This document shows, piece by piece, positions 1 to 5,835 of a DNA stretch of 5,835 bases (position 1 is its first letter; every line of letters begins with the position of its first letter). The notes below the pieces were generated by a model. The model was given only the letters and a program-made list of their open reading frames with translations, ran no database searches and was not told where the DNA came from. Origin of the DNA: JBHEKP01 sp041859375 (GTDB lineage: Bacteria; Hydrogenedentota; Hydrogenedentia; Hydrogenedentales; CAITNO01); NCBI GenBank assembly GCA_041859375.1, contig JBHEKP010000223.1, positions 1-5,835 on the forward strand, in the 5' to 3' direction. Position numbers and translations under genes: made by a program.

Positions 1-2921
1 GCGGCGGCGTAGGAGATGACGCGGTCCTCGTAGCCGGGGGTGTTGAAGTTTGACGGGTCGGGCGCGGTGACGGCGCGCCACCAGTTGTCGAGGTTGGTGA
101 GGCGCTGGGTGTCGCGGGAGATGCCGAGGGAGCCCTGGAGGTACTCCTGAATTTCGCCGAGGGGGAAGAGGTCGCCGGGCTGGATGAGTTCGCGCTCGTT
201 GAGGGCCTCCTCGGGCGGGTTGAGACCCACATCTTTGTTGCCCCGGTAGTATTCGGTGTAGGGCGTGGTGGGGGCGCGCTCGGTGACAAGGAGCGAGCGG
301 ACGGCGTCGGCGTCGCGGGAGTCGGCGAGGTTGGCGGCGATTTGCAGGGTTCTGAGCTGGGGGTCGGCCTGCAGCCGGAAATTGGACTCGCCGAGCATGG
401 CGCCGCGCAGCGAGAGGCCGCCCTGGCGCAGTCCGGAGAGGAAAAGAATGTCGCTGCTGTAGCCCGGGTCCCCGGCGGCGTCATGGTCGGGGAAGAGCTG
501 GAGCCCCTTCGCCTCGGCAAGCTGGTTGACGGACTGGAAGCCGCCCTTGATCATGAGGACGGCGGCGGCCTGGAGGGGGGTGGCCAGGTTGGGGTCAATC
601 TTGTTGAATGCGCGGAGACCGAGGCCGGTTTCGAGGTAGGTGACGTTGCGCGAGTCGCTGTTGGCCGTGGTGACGCGGTCGAGCTTGGCGAAGCGCGCGC
701 CGCCGAGGGGGAAGTTCACGTTGCGGGCGAGTTCGCGGTTGGTGCCGAGGAGGTGGTCGCCCGCCTCGCCGATTTCGTCCACGGTGCCGTCGTTGTTGTC
801 GTCCACGCCGTTGGACTCGGCGAGCCCGTTGCGCAGGGGCCGGAGCCGCTGGAGCTCGCCGGGCTCGTCGAAGCCCTCGAACCAGCCGAGCATGCGGTAG
901 TAGGCGGAGAGGTTTCCGATTTCCGCGCCGACCAGCGCGCCGCCGGGGATGCCGGAAAGGTCGGTGGCGCCGGAGGCGATGGCGGCGCGCACGGCGGCGC
1001 TGGTGTCGGGCAGCCACGCGCCGGTGTCAACCATGCCGTCGCCGTCCTCGTCGAGGCGGGAGAAGGCGAGGAGGAGCGCGTTCCGGTTGTCGTCCACGCG
1101 GCCCAGGCCGGGCAGGCCCGCGTCGAGCCGGAAGGCCGCCACGGACGGGGGCATGAGGGCGGGATCGGGCTTGACCACGCCGGGGATGGTGTAGTCCCAC
1201 TCGTTGGCGTCGCGGTTGGTGACGTAGCCCGCGCCCGCGAGCATGCCCCAGAATTCGGCGGCGAAGACCGGGCCGACGCCGGGGAGCATGCGCGTTTCGT
1301 ATTCCAGGGGGCTGAGCGCCTGGTTCATGGCGCGCACGGACACGGGGTAGACCCCGCCGCCGGGCGCGCCGTAGTATTCGAAGCGGTGGCCGCCGGCGGC
1401 GTTGAGGTTGGCCTTGGCGGACTCGTCGAGCATCTGCACGGCGGCGCGGCCGATGATTTCGCAGACGGGCTCGCCGGAGCAGGAGATGACGAGGTTGGCG
1501 GTGTTGACCGCGCCCGCGGCGTTGTTGCTGAGGGAGAGGACGCCCGCGTTGAACACGGCGGGGTTCATCTCGCGGAAGCCGCGGCGCCGTGACGCCTCGG
1601 TGGAGCCGTTGCTGGCGTAGACGGAGAAGCCGTTGATGAAGAGGTCGTGGTCGTTGTCGGCGGCGTCCACGTTGGCCATGGTGAGCTGCACGGGCACGCC
1701 CGGGTTTTCCGCCGTGTTCAGCAGGATCACCGGCGGCAGCGTCACATAGGCGGGGATGCCGCCGATCTCGTCCAGCTCGTTGAGGGTGCCGTCGCTGTTG
1801 AGGTCCACGGGGATCATCATGCCGGGCAGGGGCACGGTGAGCCGGAAGGAGGCGTTGTAGGCGGGGTCGCCGGGCTGGATGATGTTGTTGCGGTCCAGCT
1901 CCTCGCGGAAGTTGCGCACCACGGACCCGTCGCGGCCCAGGCGGTAGGCGAAGATGCCGGGCTCGAAGTTGTTGCGCGGGTTGCCCTCGCTGTCGGCCTG
2001 CTGGTAGGGGTCGCTGCTGGTGGGCGTGCGCGGGTTGTCCACGAACAGGTCGAGGTCGTTGTCAATGCCGTCCCTGGACAGGTCAACGTCCTTGGGCAGG
2101 GGCACCCACATGGCGTCGCGCAGGCCGTCGCCGTCGGTGTCGGTGTCGGCGATGCGGTCAACCACCTCGGCGGCGTAGTAGTTGTCCGCGCCGCTGAGGC
2201 CCCTGGCCGTGCCGTAGAAGGCCGGGGTGATGAGGGGGAAGGCGCCGCCGAGGCCCGCGGTGAAGCGGGTGAACCGGATGTCGGAGCCCGCGTTGGCGAG
2301 GATGTCGTTCACCTCGGTGTCGGTGAGCACGGTGCCGTTGTCCACGCCGTCGCCGTCGTTGTGGGCGAGGCGCATTTCGGACTCGGGCGCGTAGAGCAGG
2401 ATGTTGCGCCCCTGCCAGCGGGGCACCTCCAGCCAGGGGCGGGTGCGCAGGCCGCGGAAGAGCGGCTCGGCGTAGTTCGCCTCGAAGAGGCCCGTTCCGG
2501 GGTTGACCGCGCCGAAGACGGCGTAGATCAGCGAGTTCTGGAAGCGCGCGTCCGAGGCGCGGAGCGCCCGCTCCACGTGGTCCAGCGAGAATTTGGGCAG
2601 CGAGGTCTGGCGCGGGTCGCCGGGGTTCTCAAAAATCCATTCCTTGCCGAAGTAGGCGAGGCCGGTGAACAGGGTGCGCCAGCCGTGGTCGGTGCTGGTG
2701 GCGCCGGGGTGGTACTCCAGGTCCTTGTTGAGCTGGTGCTGGGCGATGGCGAAGCCCGCGTCCACGAGGTGCTCGGCGCGGACGGCGGACACGACGTTGG
2801 AGGCGGTGTCGGACTCGATGCGGGACACCGCGAAAAAGGTGAGGCCGATGGCGAGGAGCACCACCATGATGGCCAGCGCGATAATCAGCGCCGCGCCCCG
2901 TTGTCTTCGTTTGTCAGTCAT
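1..2921 (-). CDS. gspK: Very large GspK-like minor pseudopilin, 3' end cut off by the window
   Basis: Open from the ATG at 2921 to the left edge without a stop: 973 full codons, C-terminus missing. Residues 1-9 (MTDKRRQRG) are a short basic prepilin leader. Cleavage is expected after Gly9, followed by a hydrophobic helix at about 10-33. The mature protein has no Glu at +5 (Ile14 instead), as is usual in GspK, which caps the pseudopilus tip with GspI and GspJ. The motif DESAKANLN (499-507) matches the D-E-x-G-K-x-N-L-N signature of the GspK family, and LPGVGP (546-551) follows it, as in the helical GspK domains. Family members are usually about 300-350 residues, so this one is about three times larger or more. 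At least six Asp/Asn-rich loops lie between 187 and 716, for example DTDGDGLRD (261-269), DLNSDGTLNELD (373-384) and DEDGDGMVD (624-632); these are probable calcium sites. Only two cysteines are present, C481 and C487. PilX is the alternative, but it lacks the N-L-N motif. Family assignment is fairly sure; the function of the extra length is unknown. Confidence 0.85.
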   Translation of the reverse strand, partial: MTDKRRQRGAALIIALAIMVVLLAIGLTFFAVSRIESDTASNVVSAVRAEHLVDAGFAIAQHQLNKDLEYHPGATSTDHGWRTLFTGLAYFGKEWIFENPGDPRQTSLPKFSLDHVERALRASDARFQNSLIYAVFGAVNPGTGLFEANYAEPLFRGLRTRPWLEVPRWQGRNILLYAPESEMRLAHNDGDGVDNGTVLTDTEVNDILANAGSDIRFTRFTAGLGGAFPLITPAFYGTARGLSGADNYYAAEVVDRIADTDTDGDGLRDAMWVPLPKDVDLSRDGIDNDLDLFVDNPRTPTSSDPYQQADSEGNPRNNFEPGIFAYRLGRDGSVVRNFREELDRNNIIQPGDPAYNASFRLTVPLPGMMIPVDLNSDGTLNELDEIGGIPAYVTLPPVILLNTAENPGVPVQLTMANVDAADNDHDLFINGFSVYASNGSTEASRRRGFREMNPAVFNAGVLSLSNNAAGAVNTANLVISCSGEPVCEIIGRAAVQMLDESAKANLNAAGGHRFEYYGAPGGGVYPVSVRAMNQALSPLEYETRMLPGVGPVFAAEFWGMLAGAGYVTNRDANEWDYTIPGVVKPDPALMPPSVAAFRLDAGLPGLGRVDDNRNALLLAFSRLDEDGDGMVDTGAWLPDTSAAVRAAIASGATDLSGIPGGALVGAEIGNLSAYYRMLGWFEGFDEPGELQRLRPLRNGLAESNGVDDNNDGTVDEIGEAGDHLLGTNRELARNVNFPLGGARFAKLDRVTTANSDSRNVTYLETGLGLRAFNKIDPNLATPLQAAAVLMIKGGFQSVNQLAEAKGLQLFPDHDAAGDPGYSSDILFLSGLRQGGLSLRGAMLGESNFRLQADPQLRTLQIAANLADSRDADAVRSLLVTERAPTTPYTEYYRGNKDVGLNPPEEALNERELIQPGDLFPLGEIQEYLQGSLGISRDTQRLTNLDNWWRAVTAPDPSNFNTPGYEDRVISYAA

Positions 2922-2983
2922 CCAATTGCCGCCTCCGCATGAATGCGTTCGCGGGCGCGCCCCGTTGCGGCGCCGCGCCGCGC
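2922..2983. other. 62-base GC-rich spacer with two 10-base palindromes
   Basis: This is the only non-coding gap inside the operon. It holds two perfect palindromes, GGGCGCGCCC (2953-2962) and GCGGCGCCGC (2967-2976), then the ribosome site of the GspK-like gene. They could form small RNA hairpins between the GspJ-like stop and the GspK-like start. No T-run follows, so it does not look like an intrinsic terminator. In DNA this GC-rich such palindromes may be chance. Confidence 0.4.
2932..2936 (-). promoter_or_regulatory. Ribosome binding site for the GspK-like gene
   Basis: GGAGG, 10 bases before the ATG at 2921. No other in-frame start codon lies in the spacer, and the ATG is followed directly by a good GspK-type leader. 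Confidence 0.6.
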
Positions 2984-4336
2984 TCACTGCGCCCCGCCGC
3001 GCATGTACGCGGAGGGGATGTCCACCTTCTGCTGGAACCACTGGCAGAACGGCGGGGAAACCGGGCCGGGCGGGTCGCCGTAGACCCAGAAGCCGGGCGT
3101 GGCCCAGGCGGGCAGCCGCGGCTTGAGCGGATCGCCCAGCCGGAAGCTGTAGTCCGGCTGCGCGAGCTGCGCGGCCAGGTCGGCGATGCCGTTGTCGAAG
3201 TCGCCCGACGCGAGGTAGCCCGCGTAGTCGTTCACCGCCTCCAGGTTGAAGGCGCTGTTGTAGACCGGGCCGCCGTTGCCGTCCTCGTTGCCGTAGAGGA
3301 AAAAGCGCTCCAGGCTGAGGCCGGGCAGGCGCACCCCCCGGTTCAGCGCGCTGTCGAACACGAACACCTCGTTCTCCTGCTGGTCGCAGAGCCAGGCCTC
3401 GATGATGATGTCGTCCGTGACCTGGTAGTCCTTCCACGACGGGCCCGCGCCGCCGTCCTCCGCCCAGAATTGCAGCCCCGCCAGCTCGTTGTTCAGCAGC
3501 AGCGGGTAGTAGCCCTGCACGCTGGGCCGCCCCGAAATCTGCTGGATCCAGGCGTGGTTCATGAACATGTTGTAAAGCTGCCGGGCCGTGTCCTCGCGCA
3601 GCGTCCGCTGCTGGAAGGCCAGGCCGATGTCAAAGAGGAATTTCGGCGCGTTCGCCGTTTCGGGCACGGCCGGGTCGTAGGGCTGGAAGGTGGACGGGAG
3701 CAGGTTGCTCTTGGAGAAGTTGAGGTCGCCCACTCCGGGCTCCTCGTAGCGCAGGATCACGCCGCGCCGCACCTTCACCCGGATTTCCGGCATGTCGCCG
3801 AACACCGCCGGGGGGTAGGCGTTGTCAAAGGCCGCCAGCGCGGCGGCGGGGTCCACGTCGTTGGTGTTGTCGCCGTTCTTGTCCAGCCGGTAAAAGGCGG
3901 CCGTGAGCATCTCGTGCATCTGCTGGCGGCCGATGGTCTGGGAAATCACCGTGTACAGGGGTTCGCCGCCGGGCTCGTCGCCCGGGTGCACCGCGTAGGT
4001 GACGCGGCCGAAGCGGCCCGAGGGCAGCCCGCCCACGTACACGAAGCCCGCGGGCTCGCCGTAAAACTGGAAGTAGGACGCGCGGTCGGGCATGTTGTAG
4101 GCCGTCTTGAAGTCGCGCTCCAGCACGGCCATGGACGCGCGCGCGCGCTCCATGGCGTCCATCAGCGCGTAGCCCTGGCGCACCGTGCGCACCGTGCCGG
4201 TGAACAGCACGGCGAGGCTGCCCATGAGCAGCAGGAAAATCCCCATGGAAACCAGCATTTCCACGAGGGTGAAACCGGCGTCGCCGCGGGCGCGCGCCGG
4301 GCGCGGGGCGGCGCGGCGCTCAGCGGTCCGTGACAT
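2984..4336 (-). CDS. GspJ/PilW-like minor pseudopilin with long C-terminal domain
   Basis: 450 residues from the ATG at 4336. Residues 1-21 are an Arg/Ala-rich leader ending in GDAG. Cleavage before Phe22 gives FTLVEMLVSMGIFLLLMG with Glu26 at +5, followed by a membrane helix to about 46. The segment at about 50-80, with MERARASMAVLERDFK, has the 'R-a-x-x-x-L-x-x-D-l' pattern of the GspJ/PilW helix. In type II secretion GspJ joins GspI and GspK at the pseudopilus tip. GspJ is usually about 200 residues, so about 250 are extra. DKNGDNTNDVD (152-162) looks like an EF-hand-type calcium loop, and NEDGNGG (350-356) may be a weaker one. There are only two cysteines, C317 and C431. The start overlaps the GspI-like gene by 17 bases. 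A TTG at 4345 is in frame (three residues longer) with GGAGG 6 bases upstream, so it is a real alternative. The ATG was chosen as the commoner codon. PilW of a type IV pilus cannot be excluded from this protein alone. Confidence 0.85.
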   Translation of the reverse strand: MSRTAERRAAPRPARARGDAGFTLVEMLVSMGIFLLLMGSLAVLFTGTVRTVRQGYALMDAMERARASMAVLERDFKTAYNMPDRASYFQFYGEPAGFVYVGGLPSGRFGRVTYAVHPGDEPGGEPLYTVISQTIGRQQMHEMLTAAFYRLDKNGDNTNDVDPAAALAAFDNAYPPAVFGDMPEIRVKVRRGVILRYEEPGVGDLNFSKSNLLPSTFQPYDPAVPETANAPKFLFDIGLAFQQRTLREDTARQLYNMFMNHAWIQQISGRPSVQGYYPLLLNNELAGLQFWAEDGGAGPSWKDYQVTDDIIIEAWLCDQQENEVFVFDSALNRGVRLPGLSLERFFLYGNEDGNGGPVYNSAFNLEAVNDYAGYLASGDFDNGIADLAAQLAQPDYSFRLGDPLKPRLPAWATPGFWVYGDPPGPVSPPFCQWFQQKVDIPSAYMRGGAQ

Positions 4337-4742
4337 AGGTGACAAACTCCTCCTCCCGCCCGTCGTGCAGGCGCACGGTGAAGACCACCCGGTACAGGCC
4401 CACGTCGGACTGGCCCACGCGGGTGGCGTTCACGCGCCACGCGTCATAGAGGGTGTAGCCCCGGGCGGCCTCGGCCACCACGTTGTAGGCGTTGTTTTTC
4501 GCCCAGGCCAGCACGCCGTTGGGGCCCGTGCCGCCCACGCGCACCTCGCTGAGCTGGGTGCGCGCCAGCGACGCGATCACCGACCGCTCCGCCGCCACCC
4601 GCTGCCGGTCCAGCGACTTGGGGAACAGCGCCATCACCGCCATGATGCCCACCGCCATGATCGTCAGGGCGATGAGCACCTCCAGCAGGGTGAAGCCCGC
4701 CGCGCCACGCGGGGCGCCCCGTCTGTGCGCGACCGCGCTCAT
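4320..4742 (-). CDS. GspI/PilV-like minor pseudopilin
   Basis: 140 residues, a normal length for GspI. A 16-residue leader ends in RGAAG; cleavage before Phe17 gives FTLLEVLIALTIMAVGIMAV with Glu21 at +5. The helix is followed by LDRQRVAAERSVIASLARTQLSEVR (about 44-68), which matches the GspI/PilV pattern in which the helix leads into an Ala-rich segment ending 'A-x-x-q-l-x-e-v'. A small beta-rich C-terminal domain follows (YRVVFTVRLHDGREEEFVTYV, about 117-137). GspI nucleates the I-J-K tip complex, and the next two genes encode its expected partners. The ATG overlaps the stop of the GspH-like gene as ATGA, and GGGAG lies 7 bases before it, so translational coupling is likely. It has no cysteines. 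The short size and lack of elaboration contrast with the three neighbours. GspI versus PilV cannot be settled from this protein alone; the gene order favours GspI. Confidence 0.85.
   Translation of the reverse strand: MSAVAHRRGAPRGAAGFTLLEVLIALTIMAVGIMAVMALFPKSLDRQRVAAERSVIASLARTQLSEVRVGGTGPNGVLAWAKNNAYNVVAEAARGYTLYDAWRVNATRVGQSDVGLYRVVFTVRLHDGREEEFVTYVTDR
4347..4357 (-). promoter_or_regulatory. Ribosome binding site region for the GspJ-like gene
   Basis: GGGAGGAGGAG on the minus strand, within the end of the GspI-like gene. Its last AGGAG is 10 bases from the ATG at 4336, while its first GGAGG is 6 bases from the in-frame TTG at 4345, so it could serve either start. The same bases encode the Glu-Glu-Glu run of the GspI-like protein, so the purine richness may be partly coding. 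Confidence 0.5.
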
Positions 4743-5767
4743 TCAAGTTCTCCCATGACCACCCGGCCCGTCGTCCGGTAAATCTCTATCGGCGAGCCCA
4801 GCACGCCCATGTTGAGGGTGTATTGGTAGTCAGGGTCTACCTCAACCCTTGGCATCTGTCCTCCCCACCAATAATCTACATAAACATCATCAGTCAAAAC
4901 ATATTGCCTTTTTTGGGCAAATCTGTTTCCGCCCGGCCGAGGTATGGCAATCGCCTCCAGCCATAAACGTTCTTCGCGCGGGCGGTCCGGGCGCGGCGCG
5001 AACATGATCCGGTGGCGCTCGGTGGAGCCCGCCACGTTGAGCCGGCCCGTGGACGTGAACACGTGGGCCATGAAAAGCTGCCAGCCGCCCAGCGGCTGGG
5101 CGTCCATGTCGTCGGCCAGCGAGGCCGTGGACCACTTGTCCTGGGGGAGGGCGGCGGGCCACTGCGACGGGCTGTCGCTGATGGGCTCGAAATAGGCCTT
5201 CACCGTGCGCATCCCCAGATCGCGCAGGCCCGGCACGTTGTCGCTTTCATCGTTCCCCGGCATGAAACCGCGCGATCCGGGCGTCTCGCCGCCGGGGTCC
5301 GGGTCCGCGTAGCCGAAGGCAAGGGCGCCGAAGCTGCCGTTGCGCCGGTCCGGCGGCGTGTCCAGCAGCACCGTGTACCCCTCGGTGAAGGGCCGGAATT
5401 CCGCGCCGAACTTCGGCGTGGGCACAAAAAGGCCCGCGTAGCCCCGGTGCGTCTTGGGAAGCTGGTACAGCACCGCCGCGCCCCGCAGCGTGCGCACCGC
5501 CTGGCGGCGAAGCGTGTCCTCGGCGGCGTCCCCGTCAAGCTGGTAGATCACCGCCGTGTTGACGTTGTAGGTGGAGGCGTAAACGCGCGCGGCGCGCAAA
5601 AGGGTGTACACCTCCCGCGCGCCCCGGTCGGAGTCGCTCTGGCTGAACATCATCACGGCGGGAATGGTGATGCCCATCATGATCGCCATGATGCCCATCA
5701 CCACCAGCACTTCCACGAGGCTGTAGCCCCGCGCGCCGCGCCGTGTCTCACGCACTGACGAATGCAA
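4739..5767 (-). CDS. GspH/FimT-like pseudopilin, longer than usual
   Basis: 342 residues. The leader ends in RRGARG; cleavage before Tyr15 gives YSLVEVLVVMGIMAIMMGITIP with Glu19 at +5. Tyr at +1 replaces the usual Phe. REVYTLLRAARVYASTYN (51-68) fits the 'L-x-x-x-L-r-x-A-R-x-x-A' helix of GspH/FimT. Later beta-strand segments include VFTSTGRLNV (236-245) and a C-terminal IYRTTGRVVMGELE (329-342), typical of GspH ends. GspH is usually 150-200 residues; the extra length lies mainly at about 75-270. In type II systems GspH sits below the I-J-K tip and links it to the GspG fibre. The start is a TTG; an in-frame TGA lies upstream and no in-frame ATG intervenes. GGAAAGG lies 10 bases before the TTG. 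A GTG at 5755 (four residues shorter) is the alternative but has no ribosome site. Codons about 280-299 are AT-rich and unlike the rest of the gene. There are no cysteines. Confidence 0.85.
   Translation of the reverse strand: MHSSVRETRRGARGYSLVEVLVVMGIMAIMMGITIPAVMMFSQSDSDRGAREVYTLLRAARVYASTYNVNTAVIYQLDGDAAEDTLRRQAVRTLRGAAVLYQLPKTHRGYAGLFVPTPKFGAEFRPFTEGYTVLLDTPPDRRNGSFGALAFGYADPDPGGETPGSRGFMPGNDESDNVPGLRDLGMRTVKAYFEPISDSPSQWPAALPQDKWSTASLADDMDAQPLGGWQLFMAHVFTSTGRLNVAGSTERHRIMFAPRPDRPREERLWLEAIAIPRPGGNRFAQKRQYVLTDDVYVDYWWGGQMPRVEVDPDYQYTLNMGVLGSPIEIYRTTGRVVMGELE
4750..4754 (-). promoter_or_regulatory. Ribosome binding site for the GspI-like gene
   Basis: GGGAG lies inside the last codons of the GspH-like gene, 7 bases before the ATG at 4742. 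Together with the ATGA stop/start overlap this points to coupled translation of the two pseudopilins. Confidence 0.65.
4871..4930 (-). other. AT-rich in-frame tract inside the GspH-like gene
   Basis: Hand count gives 19 G+C in 60 bases (32%), against 45 of 60 at 4981-5040. The reading frame is intact and encodes about residues 280-299. Codons here include AGA, TTT, CAA, AAA, TAT, GTT, ACT, GAT and GTA, which the neighbouring genes mostly avoid in favour of C/G-ending codons. Milder deviation extends to about 4821 and about 4975. The cause is unknown. Confidence 0.7.
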
Positions 5768-5835
5768 CCGCTTGACGCCTTTCCGGCGCGATCCCGCCCC
5801 GTGTTCACGGTGCGTCCGCGCCCTTCAACGGGCCG
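5768..5835. other. Right-edge sequence upstream of the GspH-like gene
   Basis: 68 bases reach the window edge. They contain the ribosome site for the GspH-like gene. I see no convincing promoter. One minus-strand frame ends in TGA at 5805-5807 after only nine visible codons, so the tail of an upstream gene is possible but cannot be shown. Confidence 0.3.
5778..5784 (-). promoter_or_regulatory. Ribosome binding site for the GspH-like gene
   Basis: GGAAAGG on the minus strand, 10 bases before the TTG at 5767. It decides for the TTG over the GTG at 5755, which has no purine-rich site at a suitable distance. The spacing is slightly long. Confidence 0.5.

Noticed and set aside
342..1592. Long plus-strand open frame of 416 codons opposite the GspK-like gene
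   Set aside because: Its translation is a Val/Gly/Ala/Glu/His-rich string without domains, as expected antisense to a GC-rich gene. The minus-strand frame has clear pseudopilin motifs throughout.
2914..2940. Eight-codon upstream frame (MRRRQLDD) overlapping the GspK-like start
   Set aside because: It has no ribosome site of its own, and its sequence is explained by the GGAGG site and spacer. Likely chance.
1647..2942. Long plus-strand open frame of 431 codons
   Set aside because: Same low-complexity composition as other antisense shadows. It covers the N-terminal half of the GspK-like gene, including its prepilin leader.
2947..2983. Intrinsic terminator between the GspJ-like and GspK-like genes
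   Set aside because: Palindromes are present but no T-run follows on the transcribed strand, and the next gene belongs to the same functional set.
2939..4333. Long plus-strand open frame of 464 codons
   Set aside because: It mirrors the GspJ-like gene almost exactly. The minus-strand product has a proper leader, Glu+5 and ribosome site, while this one is compositionally biased with no recognisable feature.
4904..4920. A6 run (CAA AAA AGG) flanked by a 5-base inverted repeat in the GspH-like gene, possible frameshift site or terminator
   Set aside because: The A-run is not in the A-AAA-AAG phase needed for a -1 slip, the stem is only 5 bases with a 7-base loop, no T-run follows, and the normal frame continues to a proper GspH-type end.
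5805..5835. C-terminus of an upstream gene ending in TGA at 5805-5807
   Set aside because: Only nine codons are visible (GPLKGADAP) and they match nothing I recognise, so it cannot be supported.

Overview
The window is about two-thirds G+C, and all of its coding capacity lies on the minus strand. Four genes run from right to left with almost no space between them. Each begins with a type IV pilin-like N-terminus (a short basic leader, a prepilin-peptidase site, then a hydrophobic helix). This is a minor-pseudopilin operon of a type II secretion system or a closely related type IV pilus-like machine.

The order is GspH/FimT-like (4739-5767), GspI/PilV-like (4320-4742), GspJ/PilW-like (2984-4336) and a very large GspK-like protein (start at 2921, running off the left edge, at least 973 codons). 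The first three genes overlap: ATGA at the first junction, 17 bases at the second. A 62-base GC-rich spacer precedes the last gene. In characterised type II systems I, J, K and H form the complex that primes and caps the pseudopilus. Three features support GspK over PilX for the last gene: its position, its lack of Glu at +5 of the mature protein, and an internal D-E-S-x-K-x-N-L-N motif. The major pseudopilin (GspG) and the assembly proteins (GspE, F, C, D, L, M) are not in the window and would be expected upstream or elsewhere.

Unusual features: (1) the GspK-like protein is about three times the usual size or more; (2) it carries at least six Asp/Asn-rich, EF-hand- or dockerin-like loops that look like calcium sites, and the GspJ-like protein carries another one or two; (3) the GspH-like gene contains a sharply AT-rich in-frame tract (4871-4930, 32% G+C by hand count, against about 75% in 4981-5040) with different codon use.

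The source is a high-GC bacterium. Oversized pseudopilins with aspartate-rich loops resemble proteins I associate with Planctomycetota, Verrucomicrobiota or Hydrogenedentota, but nothing here fixes the taxon. I see no RNA genes, mobile elements, CRISPR or convincing terminators. No stretch over 300 bases lacks a gene.
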